Positions 62,128 through 64,000 of a stretch of 64,000 nt of DNA are shown one piece after another. This stretch comes from Dryocola sp032051265 (lineage in GTDB: Bacteria; Pseudomonadota; Gammaproteobacteria; Enterobacterales; Enterobacteriaceae). The notes beneath the pieces were generated by a model. The model was given only the letters and a program-made list of their open reading frames with translations, ran no database searches and had not been told where the DNA came from. Numbering within the stretch: the stretch's first letter is position 1; every line of letters begins with the position of its first letter. Where the stretch lies: contig DAMBYU010000009.1 of assembly GCA_032051265.1 (NCBI GenBank), positions 1-64,000 of the forward strand, in the 5' to 3' direction. Both the position numbers and the translations under genes were made by a program.

Positions 62128-63352
62128 GGTTATTCCGGTTTGGTTTTACGGCGTTAAGAACGGTTTCGACGCCGGCAACGTAATGTTCTATCGCATAATT
62201 ATCAATTACGCACTGATGGGCTTGCTGAATAAGGGCATCACGTAACGCGCTATCCTGCCATACAGTCTGCAGATGTGATGCCAGCGCCAGAACATCACCG
62301 TACGGATAAAGCAGACCCGTGCGGCCAGACTCGATCAATTCCCCCGTTCCGGTAACGTTTGAGCCGATAACAACGGTCCTGAGTAACATAGATTCAAGCA
62401 CTACCCGGGGCAAGCCTTCGCTTTTTGAAGCCAGAATAAAGGCGTCAAAGGCGGCGAGATAATCGAGTGGATTATTGCGAAAGCCGGTGAAAATAACGCG
62501 ATCGGCAAAGCCATAATCACGTGCCTGCTGCTGCAGCTTGCCTCTGTCCGGACCTTCGCCAACCAGCAAAAACTTCCATTTAGCCTCAGGATGCTGCTGC
62601 GCAAAGCGGTGTAAAGCCTCAAGCGTATGCTGGCAGGATTTGCGAGGAATAAGGGATCCAATGCTGCCGAATACAAAGGTGTTTTCATCCAGGCCTAAAG
62701 CTTTACGTATTGCTTTTCCATCCGGCAAAGGCTGGTGGATATCAATGGCGTTGGAAACGGTAGTACATAGCGATTGATTGACGCCATGCTGAACCAGAAC
62801 ACGCTCAACGCCATGGGAAACGGCAATCACCGCCTGCGCCTCGCGATTGACCGTTTGCGTAATTTGCTCTGTCATAACGGGTTCAATACGGCAATGCTGC
62901 ACGACGGCAACGTCCAGATCGGCTGCCGCAAGATAACCTTCCATATTGGAGCCCGGCTGGTTGTTCATATAGAGAATGTCGTAGCCGTCACGTTGCAACA
63001 GGTCGCGTATGCGCTTTGCGTTGGGATTGATACGCCACTGTTTATCAATGACCTCAGCGGCTTTCTTACGCATTGAACGGCTGAAGAATACAAAGGCACG
63101 GGCCGTTTCTTTGCTGATTTTTGCCCACAGCGGTTGCCCGCTCTGCGGCAGAAAAATCACCGGGATCCCGATGCCGTTAAGCACCTGCTCAATGGTTTCT
63201 CCTTCTCCACGCGCGTAGTTGTAGTAGAAACAACACGTGATATCAAACCGTTGGCGGTCGATGCGCTTGAGGAGCTCCAGCATGCTGTTGGTGCCGCCCC
63301 CCCACTCTTTACCGTTATCCAGCAGGAGAATTTTACGCCGTTGTTGCGTCAT
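62120..63352 (-). CDS. Family-4 glycosyltransferase between tdh and yibQ
   Basis: A 410-residue GT-B enzyme. The N-terminus KILLLDNGKEWGGGTNSMLE has the family-4 glycine loop. The donor domain has FVFGSIGSLIPRKSCQHTLE and FILASKSEGLPRVVLESML, with the E-x7-E pattern of retaining GT4 enzymes. It has no signal peptide or membrane segment and would act on the cytoplasmic face. It is followed, with 8 bases of overlap, by an unrecognised GT-A-like gene. A surface-sugar or LPS-core role is likely from the neighbourhood, but acceptor and sugar are unknown. Confidence 0.82.
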   Translation of the reverse strand: MTQQRRKILLLDNGKEWGGGTNSMLELLKRIDRQRFDITCCFYYNYARGEGETIEQVLNGIGIPVIFLPQSGQPLWAKISKETARAFVFFSRSMRKKAAEVIDKQWRINPNAKRIRDLLQRDGYDILYMNNQPGSNMEGYLAAADLDVAVVQHCRIEPVMTEQITQTVNREAQAVIAVSHGVERVLVQHGVNQSLCTTVSNAIDIHQPLPDGKAIRKALGLDENTFVFGSIGSLIPRKSCQHTLEALHRFAQQHPEAKWKFLLVGEGPDRGKLQQQARDYGFADRVIFTGFRNNPLDYLAAFDAFILASKSEGLPRVVLESMLLRTVVIGSNVTGTGELIESGRTGLLYPYGDVLALASHLQTVWQDSALRDALIQQAHQCVIDNYAIEHYVAGVETVLNAVKPNRNNHV

Positions 63353-63443
63353 TGAGACCGGGTCCCTATTGTGTTAATCAGCCGGCATTATAAGTGTTCA
63401 GCACACAGGTTTATACGCCGTGTTTTAGTGGCCCTGTGAAATT

Positions 63444-64000
63444 TCAGGCCTGAGGCTTGCTCTTACCCCAGCCCTGCCACTGATGCTGCATATATTTCAT
63501 CAACGTACTCTGGCTGATGCTGTCACTGAGCACGGTGAAGTAGGTCGTAGCGTAGACAGGATCCAGCGGTTTTTTAGGTTTGCAAAGGTTCACGCCGCTG
63601 AAGGGGTTACGCGTTGGTTCTGTTGGTTTGCCAGGTTTGCCCGGGGCGACATTGTTCGGCGTTGATGTATCTACCTGCGGTTCATTTAACAGGCTGCTCG
63701 GGCGTACCAGAGTGATATCCGGCGGCAGATTATAAACCATCTGCTGTAACACGCGCACCGTTGTTGGATGCGGATGGCCGATAGCAATAGCCGATCCATT
63801 TCGGCGCGCGAGCGCAACGGCACGGTTAAACTGGAAACGGATATCGGCTTCGTTCTGCGTATCGTCGAGGAAAACTCTACGCTTGATAACTTTGACTTTT
63901 GTTCCCGCAGCGGCGCGCATCGACTGGCTGTTGCCGATGGTCATGCTATCAAGGAAATAGAGATTGTACTGATCCAGCGCCTGCATTACTTTTTGCATGC
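63444..64000 (-). CDS. yibQ: YibQ, divergent polysaccharide deacetylase, 3' part, cut by window end
   Basis: The last 185 or so residues of YibQ, a predicted periplasmic protein of the divergent polysaccharide deacetylase family; E. coli YibQ has about 319 residues. Visible are YFLDSMTIGNSQS and AIGHPHPTTVRVLQQM, with the conserved GHPHP, then a proline-rich linker (TPNNVAPGKPGKPTEPT) and a tail ending WQGWGKSKPQA. In E. coli it follows envC, and the genes gpmI-envC should lie just beyond the window. The linker and tail are longer than I recall for E. coli. Confidence 0.92.
   Translation of the reverse strand, partial: MQKVMQALDQYNLYFLDSMTIGNSQSMRAAAGTKVKVIKRRVFLDDTQNEADIRFQFNRAVALARRNGSAIAIGHPHPTTVRVLQQMVYNLPPDITLVRPSSLLNEPQVDTSTPNNVAPGKPGKPTEPTRNPFSGVNLCKPKKPLDPVYATTYFTVLSDSISQSTLMKYMQHQWQGWGKSKPQA

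Overview
The window is chromosomal DNA of a member of the Enterobacteriaceae. The rRNA/tRNA genes, Spot 42, a CsrC-type RNA, the glnA-glnL-glnG control region and nearly every protein are very close to their E. coli/Salmonella counterparts. It is not E. coli or Salmonella. The LPS core locus carries waaE (kdtX) and wabG/wabH/wabN-type genes, as in Klebsiella, Serratia and relatives, and the gene order differs from E. coli. The genus cannot be fixed from the sequence alone. No insertion sequence, prophage, CRISPR array or integron is visible.

Region 1 (1-3.6 kb) is the distal part of an rrn operon: the 3' end of tRNA-Ile(GAT), tRNA-Ala(TGC), 23S and 5S rRNA and a terminator. Region 2 (3.6-23.1 kb) follows the E. 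coli rrnA-distal order mobB, mobA, yihD, srkA, dsbA, (yihG remnant), polA, spf, engB, csrC, yihI, hemN, glnG, glnL, glnA, typA, yihX, yihY, dtd, fabY. E. coli's yihF and the yih genes between typA and yihX are missing. Region 3 (23.2-44.5 kb) jumps to the block that lies on the other side of oriC in E. coli and reads it in reverse: yicH, xanP, gltS, recG, trmH, spoT, rpoZ, gmk, ligB, yicG, a small unnamed gene where E. coli has dinD, yicC, rph, pyrE, slmA, dut, coaBC, radC, rpmB, rpmG, mutM, coaD. The fabY/yicH junction fits one inversion of the oriC-containing arc relative to E. coli.

Region 4 (44.5-58.7 kb) is the LPS core cluster: waaE, waaA, a WaaH-like transferase, wabH, wabG, waaQ, wabN (opposite strand), waaL, two family-9 glycosyltransferases, waaC, waaF and hldD. 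HldD makes ADP-heptose. WaaA adds Kdo to lipid A, WaaC/WaaF/WaaQ add heptoses, WaaE/WabG/WabH and the others decorate the core, and WaaL joins O antigen to it. The waaL-GT9 part is clearly AT-rich and looks like exchanged or fast-evolving DNA. Region 5 (58.9-64 kb) holds kbl-tdh (threonine catabolism), two overlapping glycosyltransferase-like genes where E. coli has waaH, and the 3' part of yibQ.

Most of the window is conserved housekeeping DNA, and I found no clear new multi-gene system. The best leads are a three-way-junction RNA leader before rpmB, a frameshifted yihG remnant, an unnamed 58-codon membrane ORF between yihI and hemN, a DNA ligase (LigB) with a signal-peptide-like N-terminus, the oriC-spanning rearrangement, and the unusual glycosyltransferases in and near the LPS core locus.
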